DNA of 64,000 bases from Paenibacillus sp. S150 (GTDB lineage Bacteria > Bacillota > Bacilli > Paenibacillales > Paenibacillaceae), in assembly GCF_019352175.1 (NCBI RefSeq), contig NZ_JACBYI010000010.1, positions 62,001 to 126,000 on the forward strand, in the 5' to 3' direction. Both the position numbers and the translations under genes were made by a program. Position 1 is the first letter of the stretch, and each line of letters begins with the position of its first letter. Shown piece by piece: positions 34,428-43,894 of this stretch. The notes under the pieces were generated by a model. It saw only the letters and a list, made by a program, of their open reading frames with translations. It searched no databases and was not told the origin of the DNA.

Positions 34428-35309
34428 TCAAAAAAATAACCGGCTGTAATTCAGCCCGCCGTTTCCAGACCGGAAGGAGCCGGGAGTCTGTCCTGTAAGC
34501 TTTTGAAAAACTTTAATGTAATAGCTGCCGCTGGAGTATCCAACCTGGACCGCGATGGCTTCAATGCTCCAGCCGGTGGTTCTCAGCAGCTCTACCGAGC
34601 GCTCGATCCGGATCCGGTTCAAATATTCATTGGGGGTCAGACCGACATATTTGCTGAACGTGCGCAGCAGGTGGAATTTGGAGAGCCCCATTTTCCCGGC
34701 GAGCTGTTCCTGGCCGATCATGGAGCTGTAGTGGGCTTCGATGAATTTCACGGACTCTCTTACCGCAGCAGGCCATTCTGTTTCGCTGCGTGCTCCGCTG
34801 GAGGAAAGCCTGCCGAGTTCCATCATGAACTGGTGCAGCAGTGAGGAGGCGATGTAAGGGTCGGAAATTCTTCCCGCATGGGCTTCATGGGCAATATCGC
34901 GCAGGATGCGGATTGGCCTGCTGCCGGGGGCTATCCCTGGAGCGGCTCCAAGCTTCTTCTTAATGTCCTCCCAGAGCGGAAGGAGGGGCTGTGGCCGGAA
35001 GAGCAGGAAATAAAATTCCCAAGGCAGCGAATCGCCTGGATGATAATAACGGTGGTTTCCGGGAATCTCGGTGAGGAACGCCCGCCCGGAGCCAATACGC
35101 AGGCTTTCCTGCTCCGTTTCGAATATTCCCTGCCCATCAACGGTATATTGGAACAGCAGCAGCGGTCCATCCGTGCGGTCCATACCGTTCCAGTGATAGG
35201 AAGAATCCGTCACGACTTCATGCCCGACCGCGAAGAGATTGCAGAGCGGCAGCCGGTCCGGTTCGCTGAAGCGGAAGCCGTAGACACCGCAGCTGTTTTT
35301 GTTTGTCAC
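34428..35309 (-). CDS. AraC family transcriptional regulator
   Basis: Encodes 293 residues. The GTG start at 35309 follows GAGGGAGG with a six-base spacing. The N-terminal half is a cupin-type sugar-sensing domain (LLLFQYTVDGQGIFE). The C-terminal half carries two helix-turn-helix units (GQEQLAGKMGLSKFHLLRTFSKYVGLTPNEYLNRIRI and SIEAIAVQVGYSSGSYYIKVFQKLTGQTPGSFR). It lies 148 bases upstream of the GH27 gene on the same strand and is the likely regulator of that gene, responding to a galactoside. The operator cannot be identified. Confidence 0.92.
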   Translation of the reverse strand: MTNKNSCGVYGFRFSEPDRLPLCNLFAVGHEVVTDSSYHWNGMDRTDGPLLLFQYTVDGQGIFETEQESLRIGSGRAFLTEIPGNHRYYHPGDSLPWEFYFLLFRPQPLLPLWEDIKKKLGAAPGIAPGSRPIRILRDIAHEAHAGRISDPYIASSLLHQFMMELGRLSSSGARSETEWPAAVRESVKFIEAHYSSMIGQEQLAGKMGLSKFHLLRTFSKYVGLTPNEYLNRIRIERSVELLRTTGWSIEAIAVQVGYSSGSYYIKVFQKLTGQTPGSFRSGNGGLNYSRLFF

Positions 35310-35525
35310 AGAATTCCTCCCTCGAACAAAAATAGATAACGTTCCCCCGTGAAATATCCTGACAGCACGGACTGATCAAGGCACGGGGATGAGAATTTTC
35401 TTTTAGCTCATTGTACATAGAATTGATCGTGAAGAACAAGAAATTTTAGAGACAAGCATAATTTAGAAGAGCTGGCTAAAGCGGGTAGCGGATAAGTCTC
35501 CGGGTGCTGGAGGGCAGATTGGGAA

Positions 35526-35556
35526 AATATAAAGCAGCCCCGGCCGGGGGCTGCTT
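35526..35556 (-). terminator. Rho-independent terminator of the small membrane protein gene
   Basis: AAGCAGCCCC and GGGGCTGCTT form a near-perfect stem. On the minus strand it is followed by TATATTTT. It serves the gene at 35588-35911. Confidence 0.85.
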
Positions 35557-35587
35557 CCAGAGTGGCGTGTGTTGCTTGATCATGCGG

Positions 35588-35911
35588 TTATTCTTTGCCG
35601 GCTTCCTGTTCGGCCGAATCTGTAACCCCGTGCAGGCGCAGGTCATAATGGCGGGCGGCCAGCCAGACGCTGCCGGTGAACAGCACAATCAGACCAAGAA
35701 TGATGCCAAACCGCCAGTCGCCTGCCTTGAAGTTGAGCTGAAGGACGGTCAGCACAAGCGCCACCTGAGTCCAGACCAGCGTTCTTTTACGAAAAGCGGA
35801 GATATTTCCAGACATATTTGGCATGCCGCGGATGACGCGGTAGGCAATTATGGCAAGAATCAGCGCAAATATAACGGTTGCAATCCACTCCGTGGTTGAT
35901 AGCGTATTCAT
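35588..35911 (-). CDS. Small membrane protein of unknown function
   Basis: Encodes 107 residues. Three hydrophobic segments lie at about residues 8-28, 45-62 and 67-86, with a polar loop MSGNISAFRKRTL between the first and second and an acidic tail. It resembles no family I recognise. AGGAAC lies about 11 bases before the ATG. It is bounded by its own terminator at 35526-35556 and so is probably monocistronic. The nearest upstream gene on the same strand is the GGDEF-EAL protein, 170 bases away. Confidence 0.7.
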   Translation of the reverse strand: MNTLSTTEWIATVIFALILAIIAYRVIRGMPNMSGNISAFRKRTLVWTQVALVLTVLQLNFKAGDWRFGIILGLIVLFTGSVWLAARHYDLRLHGVTDSAEQEAGKE

Positions 35912-36080
35912 TCTCTCATGTTCCTTTCGGGTTAACCTCGCGGGCTTCCGCTGCCCCCTTCTCAGGGGCGGCGGCGTTGCTTTCTCTTATTATACTGTTC
36001 CGGAAGTCGTTTACCAAGCCGCAGAGCTTGAGGCTTGCCATTCATTGTTAAGCTATATTTAGCCGGATTGCGAGGTTGTT

Positions 36081-38225
36081 CTATGAAGCGATTCTGTGAA
36101 TATCCTCGGCAGGCAGCGGCGGGAAGAAGAAGAAGCCCTGAATATTCGTACAATTATGCTTAATCAGGAATTCAAGCTGTTCCTGGGTCTCCACACCTTC
36201 TGCAATCAGATCATAACCAAGCTGTGAGGCGACGAAAACGATGGATTTGATAATCGTCTCGTCAATGGAGCTGACTCCGATGCCGGTGACGAAGGTGCGG
36301 TCAATTTTGATTTTGTTGACGGGAAAATGCTTCAGATAATTCAGTGAAGAATACTTGGTCCCGAAGTCGTCGATAGAGACAATAATACCGTGATCGCGCA
36401 TCTGCTGCAGCAGCGGATAATGCTCCTCCAGAAGGGCGGTGCTCTCTGTAATCTCAAACTCCAGCACACTTGTTTCCAGCCCGTAATGGTCAAGCACCGC
36501 AAACAGGTTCTCAATCAGATTGCGGTTGTAGAACCAGCTGTTGGAGATATTGATGGAGGTCCGAAGCAGCGGCATGCCCAGCGTTCTCCATTCACAGAGC
36601 TGGCGGCACACCTCGCGGAGCACCCAATCCGTAAGCTGGATCATCAGCCCGGCCTCTTCCACGGCGGCGATGAAGGTTCCCGGCCCGATCAGGCCCTTCT
36701 CGGGATGGTTCCAGCGGATTAGCGCTTCCATACCGATCATTTTACCGGTAACGGCATTGATCTGCGGCTGATAATGCAGCACGAATTCCTCACGCTCCAG
36801 TGCGGAATGCAGGTATTTGGCGATCATTGTCTTCTGCTCCAGCTTCTCGCGCAGCTGCCAGTCAAAGATAAAATAATTGCCATCCTCCTGCATTTTGGCC
36901 TGATACATTGACATGTCCGCGAACTTCAGCAGATCATCCTTATTCAGCGAGTGCTCCGGATACAGGGAGACCCCTATGCTCGTCGACAAGCTCAAATGCG
37001 CTCCGGAGATCAGCAGCGTCTCCGAGATCAGCCCGCTGATCTGCCCGGCAAGGACGGGAATCTGCTCCCGGTGAAGATCGGAGAAGATCATGACGAACTC
37101 GTCGCCGCCGGTGCGTGCGAACAGCTTATAGGGCAGCTGGTTGCTTTTGAGCCGGCTGGCAAGCGTCTTGATGACCTGATTCCCGATAGAGTGGCCCAGT
37201 GTGTCATTGATTTCCTTGAACCGGTTAAGATCAAAGAAGAACAGCGTATACGTCTGGGTAGGCTCTGCCGATTGCAGCAGGCGTTCGAATTCATCCATGA
37301 AATAGCGCCGGTTGGGAATCTCCGTCAGGCTGTCATAATGGGCGAGCTTCTCATACAGAGATTTGGATACGCGCAGATCGCGCGTGCGGATGCTGACAAC
37401 CCGCTCCAGCTCCCGGTTGAAACGGCTCTGATGCCAGAAGATATATAGAATAAATGCCAAGACAAGCAGGAAGGCGATATCAATCCAGAGAACGCTGCGC
37501 AGCACTTCCCATTTCTTCTGAGAAGGCATGGGGAGGTTCATCAGCCAATGCTGATTGTATATTGTAACCGGCACCGTAAGCTGGCTGCCGTCCTTGTAGG
37601 AAGGGTTGCCAAATAAAAAAGCATGGTCCGGTGAGGTAACCGAAATGGAGGTATCCTTCAGCGAAAGCTGGGTCACAATATTGTCAATCTTCAGTGTTAC
37701 GGAAACGATTCCGGCAAACGCGTCGCCCGAGTATACGGCTTGTCTGATCACCATGCCATAGCCGCCCTGGGCCAATATCCGGGGCCCGTCAATCGTAATG
37801 CCGCGGGAGCGGATCGTTTCTTGAATCATGCCGGGTGAGGATAGTGCCGAATCCAGCAGCAGGCTTTTGCCCAGAATCGCTGTATTGCCTAAAAGAGGAT
37901 ATAGATAACGGATGAGGCCGTCCGGAGCGATCATTATGTTCATAACGCTGTTTGAGCTGTTGTGGTATGCGGTGACTAAATATTGATTAATCAGGTTTGG
38001 GTCGGCATCAAAGCCGACCGTTTGAATAAAGGAACTGACGCCTTTGACAATCGACACTCTCTCTTCAATGTTCGATGTTAACATGACTGCCTGTGAGGAC
38101 AAGTCGGCTTTTTCAGCGCGGTATTCCCGGTCTACCGATAGAGAATAATAGTAGAACAGAGATAGCTGGAGTACGGCTATGAACCCAAGGATGATCGTTA
38201 AAGGCTTTTTATTAATGAAAGCCAT
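36081..38225 (-). CDS. CHASE-GGDEF-EAL c-di-GMP metabolic membrane protein
   Basis: Encodes 714 residues. A first membrane helix (about residues 8-27), an extracytoplasmic CHASE-like sensor domain (30-240) and a second helix (about 248-268) are followed by a GGDEF domain with intact TGGDEF and an EAL domain. The EAL domain keeps EALIRW, EITES, DDFG (here DDFGTKYSSL, with Lys where Gly is usual), KIDRTF and AEGVET. It could both make and break c-di-GMP, with one activity usually dominant. It is one of four c-di-GMP proteins in the window and appears to be a single-gene unit. Confidence 0.92.
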   Translation of the reverse strand: MAFINKKPLTIILGFIAVLQLSLFYYYSLSVDREYRAEKADLSSQAVMLTSNIEERVSIVKGVSSFIQTVGFDADPNLINQYLVTAYHNSSNSVMNIMIAPDGLIRYLYPLLGNTAILGKSLLLDSALSSPGMIQETIRSRGITIDGPRILAQGGYGMVIRQAVYSGDAFAGIVSVTLKIDNIVTQLSLKDTSISVTSPDHAFLFGNPSYKDGSQLTVPVTIYNQHWLMNLPMPSQKKWEVLRSVLWIDIAFLLVLAFILYIFWHQSRFNRELERVVSIRTRDLRVSKSLYEKLAHYDSLTEIPNRRYFMDEFERLLQSAEPTQTYTLFFFDLNRFKEINDTLGHSIGNQVIKTLASRLKSNQLPYKLFARTGGDEFVMIFSDLHREQIPVLAGQISGLISETLLISGAHLSLSTSIGVSLYPEHSLNKDDLLKFADMSMYQAKMQEDGNYFIFDWQLREKLEQKTMIAKYLHSALEREEFVLHYQPQINAVTGKMIGMEALIRWNHPEKGLIGPGTFIAAVEEAGLMIQLTDWVLREVCRQLCEWRTLGMPLLRTSINISNSWFYNRNLIENLFAVLDHYGLETSVLEFEITESTALLEEHYPLLQQMRDHGIIVSIDDFGTKYSSLNYLKHFPVNKIKIDRTFVTGIGVSSIDETIIKSIVFVASQLGYDLIAEGVETQEQLEFLIKHNCTNIQGFFFFPPLPAEDIHRIAS

Positions 38226-38411
38226 GGAGTGCCTCCGATATGAAATAATTCAACATTAAGTATAGTGTGAAACCTATAGAATCTTAGCTTTTGGCAGTGC
38301 CGGTTCCGACACCGCAGGGGAATGTCGATATATGTCGCAGGTGTCTCTATAGCATGTCATTTTTATCGCCTTTGCGCAAGGGAAAAGCTTACAGTGGTCC
38401 TAAATACTCAA

Positions 38412-38457
38412 AACGGATAAACACGTCCCGCCTAAGGGCGGCTTGTGTTTATCCGTT
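38412..38457. terminator. Long perfect hairpin downstream of the SatP-family gene
   Basis: AACGGATAAACAC (38412-38424) and GTGTTTATCCGTT (38445-38457) are perfect 13-base arms around an inner CCGCC/GGCGG stem. It follows the gene ending at 38470 on the minus strand. The T run is short, so its termination strength is uncertain. Confidence 0.55.
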
Positions 38458-38469
38458 GCGCTGAAAACA

Positions 38470-39093
38470 CTATTTTTTGAAGATGCCGAGGGGAGCTCCA
38501 ACCGGCAGAAATATGCGTCCAAAATGAGCGTTGAGCACTGATGCGCCGCAGCCGTAAAGGGACACGAGGCCAATCCCCAGTTCTGCGCAGGCAGCCAGCT
38601 TGTGGAAGAATTCTGCGGCGACTCCGAAGGAATTCATCGTGAGGCCGAGGAACAGGAAATCGATTAGTACAAAGATAACCAGCAGCACCCTGTTCGCTTC
38701 AACCGCACCAAGCGTCATGAAGAGTGTGAAGACCAGATATCCGAGAAAAACAAATCCGAGCTGCTTGGGGTCTGCGCCTTCCGCCAGAACCGTTCCGAAT
38801 ACACCAAGCTTGATCAGCCAGCTTGCGGCCATGCCGAACCAGAAGAACGCGTAAGCGCCAAAGGCGGTCATGCCAAAGGTGTTGTTGTGCTTGGCATCCT
38901 GAATGGATGCGAACAGCTGGGCGAAGGCTCCGAGGAAGATTGCCCATGGAATGCAGTAGCTGAGACCTGTTGTAATTCCGAGCTTTTGTGAAGAAGCGAC
39001 CAGGGTGACGATAGCCAATCCGAACAGGCCGATGGCGCTAGGGTCGGCAGTGACGATTTTGACGGATTGCGTGCTTGGCGGTTGCGCTGACAT
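38470..39093 (-). CDS. Acetate uptake transporter family protein (GPR1/FUN34/YaaH, SatP-like)
   Basis: Encodes 207 residues. The ATG at 39093 is preceded by GGAGG. The TTG that would open a longer frame is part of that same ribosome-binding region. Six hydrophobic segments are visible. The family region near the N-terminus reads DPSAIGLFGLAIVTL (the canonical NPAPLGL motif is only loosely kept). Characteristic pieces are FLGAFAQLFASIQDAKHNNTFGMTAFGAYAFFWF and TMNSFGVAAEFFHK. Known members move acetate or succinate with protons, or act as acetate-linked channels. Substrate is not determinable here. Confidence 0.88.
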   Translation of the reverse strand: MSAQPPSTQSVKIVTADPSAIGLFGLAIVTLVASSQKLGITTGLSYCIPWAIFLGAFAQLFASIQDAKHNNTFGMTAFGAYAFFWFGMAASWLIKLGVFGTVLAEGADPKQLGFVFLGYLVFTLFMTLGAVEANRVLLVIFVLIDFLFLGLTMNSFGVAAEFFHKLAACAELGIGLVSLYGCGASVLNAHFGRIFLPVGAPLGIFKK

Positions 39094-39132
39094 AACAATA
39101 AATGCCTCCAATTTTCATAAGTGTTCGCATAG

Positions 39133-39163
39133 GATAACAGCACCCGGAGCGGGTGCTGTTATC
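39133..39163. terminator. Perfect 13-bp hairpin between two minus-strand genes
   Basis: GATAACAGCACCC (39133-39145) and GGGTGCTGTTATC (39151-39163) enclose GGAGC. It lies about 50 bases after the end of the GGDEF-EAL gene at 39214 and 40 bases before the SatP-like gene, and probably terminates the former. No long T run follows. Confidence 0.6.
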
Positions 39164-39213
39164 AGCCTGCCTATCATATCATATCGCCAGAACCTTGCCT
39201 ATAAAGGAACCGT

Positions 39214-41580
39214 TCATTTTTTGCCTGAAAATAAATTTTCCTGTGACAAAAAAGGCGGGAGCTCCCGGGCCCTAACCGGTTTGCTGATATAATAGCCCTG
39301 CAGCTCGTCGCTGCCCAGGCAGCGCAGCATGTCGAACTGCTCCTGCAATTCGATGCCCTCGGAGACCACACGCAGCCCGAGATTATGACTAAGCTCGATA
39401 ATGGCTCTGACGAGCACGTCGCCTTGCGGCAGCGGAGTCATCTCGGAGACAAAGGAACGGTCAATCTTGATCACATCGACCGGGAACCGCCGCAGATAGC
39501 TCAAGGAAGAGAAGCCGGTGCCGAAGTCATCCAGCGAAATGCGGAAGCCGTGTGCTCTAAGCTGCTGCAGCGATTGAAATATGCTGTCACCGGAGACCAG
39601 CACGCTCTCCGTAATCTCAAGCTCCAGGCTTGAGGGCGGCAGCCCGTATTCATGCAGCAGCTCCAGCAGCAGCTCCAACAGCCCTGGCTGCATCAGCTGC
39701 AGCGCGGAAATATTGACTGCAGCGGTAAGAACCAGGCCGTTCTCGCGAAAATCCCGCATATCGGAGCATACCTGCCGCAGCACCCAGCCTCCAATATTGA
39801 CAATGGAGCCGCTGGTCTCCGCAAGCGGAATGAACTCTGCGGGAGAGATCATCCCATAGGAAGGGCTGGTCCAGCGCAAAAGCGCCTCCACCTTGTACAC
39901 CTGCAGATGTTCAGCGCTGAGGATAGGCTGGTAGTGGACCTCGAACTCATCATTTGCGGCTGCTGAGAGCAGCAGCTGGGCCAATACCTTTTTGCGCCGG
40001 ACGCTTTCCTCCAGATCCTCTGAATATTGAAATATATTGTTGCGCCCCGTCTCCTTGACATGGAGCATTGCCAGATCGGCCTGCCTGACCAGATAGTCGG
40101 CGTCCTCGCCGTTCTGGGGATAAATGCTGATGCCGATGCTGGCGGTATTATAGAGAAGATGGCCCTTGATTTGATGAGGCATGGAGAGTGCCTCCCGAAT
40201 TCTTGACAGCTGGGCGGAAATCGCAGCTGAATCGGGGAGATTCGAGAGCAGGATGGTGAATTCATCGCCGCCAAGGCGCGACACCACATCATGCCTGCCG
40301 ACGACCTGTTTAATCCGGAAGGCGGTCTCTTTGAGCATGGTATCCCCGAAATCGTGGCCCAGCGTATCATTGACGGTCTTGAAATGGTCCAGATCAATGA
40401 AGACGAGGACAATCTGCCGGTTGCTGCCCTTCACAGCGTCAATCGCGGCGTTCAGCTTCGCGAAAAACAGCGAGCGGTTAGGCAGCTGAGTCAGGGGATC
40501 AAGCATTGATTGCTGCCGCAGCTCTTCCCGTGCCTGCTCCAGAGAATCAATCATCCGGTTGAACTCATGCTCAATATCGCTGAACTCGTCCTGACCGGTA
40601 CCGGTGATGCGCATTGATAAATCCTTGCTGCTGCCAATGGCGCGGATATTACTGATCAGGGAGGACATTCTCCCCAGGATGGAACGGTTCACGAAGGCCA
40701 TGCTGCCTATGCAGCTTATAATGGTGACGATTAAGAAAACTAACCGGAAGCTGAATACCGACTCCCTGCCGCTATCATAGATCTGGCGCGGCTGCTGAAG
40801 AGTGATGACCACGCCGGGGTCGCCGAACAGATCGTTGACCACGGTGTGGGCCGACATCATATTGCTGGAGACCGGACTCATCCAGAGAGCCTTGCCCCCG
40901 CTCTGTGCCAACATCCCTGAGGTGGCCCGCGAAATCTGAATGCGGGAAAGGCCATCCGTCCAGATCCGCGGGACGTCCTCCTGCTGCAGCATTCTTCCGG
41001 CCACGGCGGTGCCGATAACCGGTTTGTCTTTGTTGTTGTTGACGATAGGCGTAAGAGTGAGCAGCATTGGCCCTTTATCAAGGATCACGATGCCTGATCT
41101 GCTGTCCTCAGCGCCGGACAAGGCAGGCAGACGGCTGTGCATCAACCTGAACAGCGCAAGGAGCTCCGGCGTCAGCGGAGAAATGCCTCCGAGGCTTGCG
41201 TCATATCTGCCGCCATAGAGGGGCAGCCCCGAGAGGTCAAGCAGGGCAATCATATCGTAGTGATTGACTTCATAGGTTGTCCTATCGAAGCTGCTGCGGA
41301 TAAAAGCATCATCTGCGGCGTGTGAGCCTTCTGCTGAGCCCATAGACTCGGCAAAACGGTACGTTTCATCCCGGAGCGAATAATTCAGCAGCCCGGTCTT
41401 CATATCCAGCAGCTCGTCCTGAAAGGAAGAGACCGCATCCGCCATGCTGTCCTGCAGCGCGGCTTCATCCAGCTTCTCGAAGCGGTTCAGCATAATGATG
41501 TGCAGAAGCAGGTAGGTTACCCCCAAGCCAAGCAAGGCAACAACACAAATGAAGATGATAATTTTTTTGCGCAGCTTCAT
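39214..41580 (-). CDS. CHASE4-HAMP-GGDEF-EAL c-di-GMP metabolic membrane protein
   Basis: Encodes 788 residues. A first helix at about 7-30, an extracytoplasmic CHASE4-type sensor (about 35-270, with SFDRTTYEVNHYDMIALLDLSG), a second helix (about 278-300) and a HAMP domain precede GGDEF (SRLGGDEF, intact) and EAL (VEALLRW, EITES, DDFGTGFSSL, KIDRSF, SEGIEL). AAAGGGGAG lies before the ATG. Both domains look catalytically competent, so this is a probable bifunctional enzyme whose net direction depends on the signal. It neighbours another GGDEF-EAL protein of similar layout, but with a different sensor domain. Confidence 0.93.
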   Translation of the reverse strand: MKLRKKIIIFICVVALLGLGVTYLLLHIIMLNRFEKLDEAALQDSMADAVSSFQDELLDMKTGLLNYSLRDETYRFAESMGSAEGSHAADDAFIRSSFDRTTYEVNHYDMIALLDLSGLPLYGGRYDASLGGISPLTPELLALFRLMHSRLPALSGAEDSRSGIVILDKGPMLLTLTPIVNNNKDKPVIGTAVAGRMLQQEDVPRIWTDGLSRIQISRATSGMLAQSGGKALWMSPVSSNMMSAHTVVNDLFGDPGVVITLQQPRQIYDSGRESVFSFRLVFLIVTIISCIGSMAFVNRSILGRMSSLISNIRAIGSSKDLSMRITGTGQDEFSDIEHEFNRMIDSLEQAREELRQQSMLDPLTQLPNRSLFFAKLNAAIDAVKGSNRQIVLVFIDLDHFKTVNDTLGHDFGDTMLKETAFRIKQVVGRHDVVSRLGGDEFTILLSNLPDSAAISAQLSRIREALSMPHQIKGHLLYNTASIGISIYPQNGEDADYLVRQADLAMLHVKETGRNNIFQYSEDLEESVRRKKVLAQLLLSAAANDEFEVHYQPILSAEHLQVYKVEALLRWTSPSYGMISPAEFIPLAETSGSIVNIGGWVLRQVCSDMRDFRENGLVLTAAVNISALQLMQPGLLELLLELLHEYGLPPSSLELEITESVLVSGDSIFQSLQQLRAHGFRISLDDFGTGFSSLSYLRRFPVDVIKIDRSFVSEMTPLPQGDVLVRAIIELSHNLGLRVVSEGIELQEQFDMLRCLGSDELQGYYISKPVRARELPPFLSQENLFSGKK

Positions 41581-41758
41581 GATGCTCCCCTTTAATGTAT
41601 CTCTTATGAATAGGAAATAAGTACCATCCTGATCAGTGTACCACGATTAGGGAATATTTTGCAGCGCTTTTCTCTCTAAAGTGTCGAAATTTGCTGTATA
41701 ATAATTCAGTGATAAGCATTATTGAATAGTAATAATTTACAGATAAGGATGTATAGCC

Positions 41759-42712
41759 GTGAATATAAAAAGCTTTTTGAGATTTGTCGAGCTGCCGACG
41801 AAGGTGGCAAGCATGCTGCCTTTTCTGCTGGGGACACTTTATGCCCTCTACCGGTTCGAGGATTTCTATGTCCTGCGCTTTGCGTTAATGCTTGTGTCCC
41901 TGCTGAGCTTCGATATGGCGACAACGGCAATCAACAACTATTATGATTTCAAAAAAGCGGCCAAAACCCATGGCTACGGCTATGAAACGCATAATGCCAT
42001 CGTTCACTACAGGCTGAAGGAGAGCACGGTTGTCGCTGCCATTGCTGTCCTGCTCGTGCTTGCGGCGGGCGGCGGAATTGCGCTTGTTGCCGAAACGGGG
42101 CTGCTCGTGTTCCTGCTGGGCGGCTTGTCCTTCCTGATAGGCATCCTGTACTCGTTCGGTCCGATTCCGATCTCACGGATGCCGCTCGGCGAGCTGTTCT
42201 CCGGGCTGTTCATGGGCTTTGTCATCATCTTCATCTCCGCTTATATCCACTCGGATCAAAGTGTGGTGACGCTGCTGCTCTCCGAAGGCTGGGCCAATCT
42301 GCACATCAACCTCCTTGAGGTACTGTATCTCTTCTGGTTCTCCGTGCCGGCGATTCTCGGGATTGCCGGAATTATGCTGGCCAATAATATCTGCGACATT
42401 GAGGATGATATGGATAACCGCCGGTACACACTGCCTGTGTACATTGGGCGCAGCAACGCGCTGCTGCTGTTCAAGCTGCTCTATTATGTCTCCTATGCCG
42501 ATCTTGCCGTGCTATTGCTGCTGGGCGTACATCCTGTGCTCGTTGCCCTGCTGCTGCTGACACTGATTCCGCTGCGCCGGAATATTGCAAAGTTTGCCCG
42601 CAAGCAGGAGAAGGGCAGCACGTTTATTCTGTCGGTCCAAAATTTTGTGCTGATGAGCGTGGCCCGTATAGCTGTGCTGGGGGCGGCTGTCCTGCTGAAC
42701 GCACTGCCGTGA
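41759..42712 (+). CDS. menA: UbiA-family prenyltransferase, MenA-like
   Basis: Encodes 317 residues, about eight or nine membrane helices. The GTG at 41759 is chosen because AAGGAT precedes it and the frame begins MNIKSFLRFVELPTKVASMLPFLLGTLYA, as in MenA. The Asp-rich motifs for prenyl diphosphate and magnesium are NNYYDFKKAAKTHGYG and NNICDIEDDMDNRRYTLPVYIG. The enzyme would attach a polyprenyl chain to 1,4-dihydroxy-2-naphthoate in menaquinone synthesis. Other men genes are not adjacent, so the exact aromatic acceptor is family inference. A TATAAT at 41697-41702 is the likely -10. Confidence 0.82.
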   Translation: MNIKSFLRFVELPTKVASMLPFLLGTLYALYRFEDFYVLRFALMLVSLLSFDMATTAINNYYDFKKAAKTHGYGYETHNAIVHYRLKESTVVAAIAVLLVLAAGGGIALVAETGLLVFLLGGLSFLIGILYSFGPIPISRMPLGELFSGLFMGFVIIFISAYIHSDQSVVTLLLSEGWANLHINLLEVLYLFWFSVPAILGIAGIMLANNICDIEDDMDNRRYTLPVYIGRSNALLLFKLLYYVSYADLAVLLLLGVHPVLVALLLLTLIPLRRNIAKFARKQEKGSTFILSVQNFVLMSVARIAVLGAAVLLNALP

Positions 42713-42806
42713 CAGCCGCTGCTCTGAATAGAGATATGCCGTATTCTATGATATTGTTTTTATTAGGGATATGCAGGGAATTCATGACAAGGGAAGGTGT
42801 ACATCG

Positions 42807-43805
42807 ATGACACAAAAGCTTCGCTGGGGTATCATGGGCTGTGCGCAAATCGCGACAGGCTCGGTCATGCCGGCTATCCAGGAGTCGGAGACGGGAATTA
42901 TTCAGGCGGTGGCGAGCCGGGGGCTGGATAAAAGCAGCGCCGTGGCCAAGGAATTCGGCGTGCCGCAGGCCTACGGCAGCTATGAGGAGCTGCTGGCCGC
43001 TCCGGATATTGATGCGGTATATATTCCGCTTCCGAACCACTTGCACCGGGAATGGGTGATCCGCGCGGCGCAGGCGGGCAAGCATGTGCTGTGCGAGAAG
43101 CCGATTGCCCTCAGCAGCCGGGAGGCGGCGGAGATGGTATCGGCTTGCCGGAAGGCGGGAGTTCATCTGGCTGAGGCCTATATGTACCGGCATCATCCTC
43201 GGATTGCAGAGCTGCAGGAGATCATCGCCAGCGGTGAAATCGGTGATCTGCGGTCCATTCGCGGGACTTTTACATATAACGATGCCGAAGACACCTCCAA
43301 TATCCGCTTCAAATCGGCGTGGGGCGGCGGGTCCTTGTATGATGTCGGCTGCTATCCGCTCAGTGCGGCGCGCCTGTTGTTCGGTGCTGAACCGGAGGCT
43401 GCAACCGTGCAGGCGATCTTTTCTGCTGAGCATGACAACGTGGATATGATGGCCTCCGGACTGGTTGAGTTCCCCGGCGGCGTCAGCCTGATCTTCGACT
43501 GCGGCATGTGGGCTTACAACCGCCAGCTGCTGGAGGTGCTGGGCACGGAAGGACGGATTGAACTTCCGATGCCTTTCAACGCCAGATTTGATGATGCGGA
43601 ATTTTTCGTGTATTCCGTAGGGGAAGTTAGGCGTGCCCGGGCAACAGGGGCCAATCCTTATGTGCGCCAGGCCGATGATTTTGCCGCCGCCGTCTCCGGA
43701 GCGGTGCCAGTGGTTGCTGCGGAAGATCCGGTACTGAATATGAGGCTGATTGAGACCTGCCTGGAATCCGCACGGCGGCGGGAGAGAATCCGCTTGATTC
43801 TGTAG
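42807..43805 (+). CDS. Gfo/Idh/MocA family oxidoreductase (first copy)
   Basis: Encodes 332 residues from ATG 42807, preceded by AAGGGAAGGTG. The N-terminal Rossmann fold begins LRWGIMGCAQIA. The conserved catalytic CEKPIAL (EKP at 97-99) and the C-terminal sandwich, with YMYRHHPRI and WGGGSLYDVGCYPL, fit the family of NAD(P)-dependent sugar and inositol dehydrogenases. The substrate is unknown. It is 94 bases downstream of menA and ends at a bidirectional terminator (43824-43865). A second, distinct family member is encoded at 62474-63442. Confidence 0.9.
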   Translation: MTQKLRWGIMGCAQIATGSVMPAIQESETGIIQAVASRGLDKSSAVAKEFGVPQAYGSYEELLAAPDIDAVYIPLPNHLHREWVIRAAQAGKHVLCEKPIALSSREAAEMVSACRKAGVHLAEAYMYRHHPRIAELQEIIASGEIGDLRSIRGTFTYNDAEDTSNIRFKSAWGGGSLYDVGCYPLSAARLLFGAEPEAATVQAIFSAEHDNVDMMASGLVEFPGGVSLIFDCGMWAYNRQLLEVLGTEGRIELPMPFNARFDDAEFFVYSVGEVRRARATGANPYVRQADDFAAAVSGAVPVVAAEDPVLNMRLIETCLESARRRERIRLIL

Positions 43806-43823
43806 AAGCAGGATGAAAAAAAG

Positions 43824-43865
43824 AAACCTCCGCAGCCGCTGCTCTGGCAGGCACGGAGGTTTTTC
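43824..43865. terminator. Bidirectional terminator
   Basis: AAACCTCCG and CGGAGGTTT form the stem. A T run follows on the plus strand, and TTTCTTTTTTT on the minus strand. It separates convergent genes for the oxidoreductase and the symporter. Confidence 0.88.
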
Positions 43866-43894
43866 AATGTACAAGAGCTAATGTGCTTCAATGC

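Noticed and set aside
42624..43874. A 416-codon minus-strand frame opposite the first Gfo/Idh/MocA gene
   Set aside because: Shadow of the oxidoreductase gene, with no membrane, signal or family pattern.
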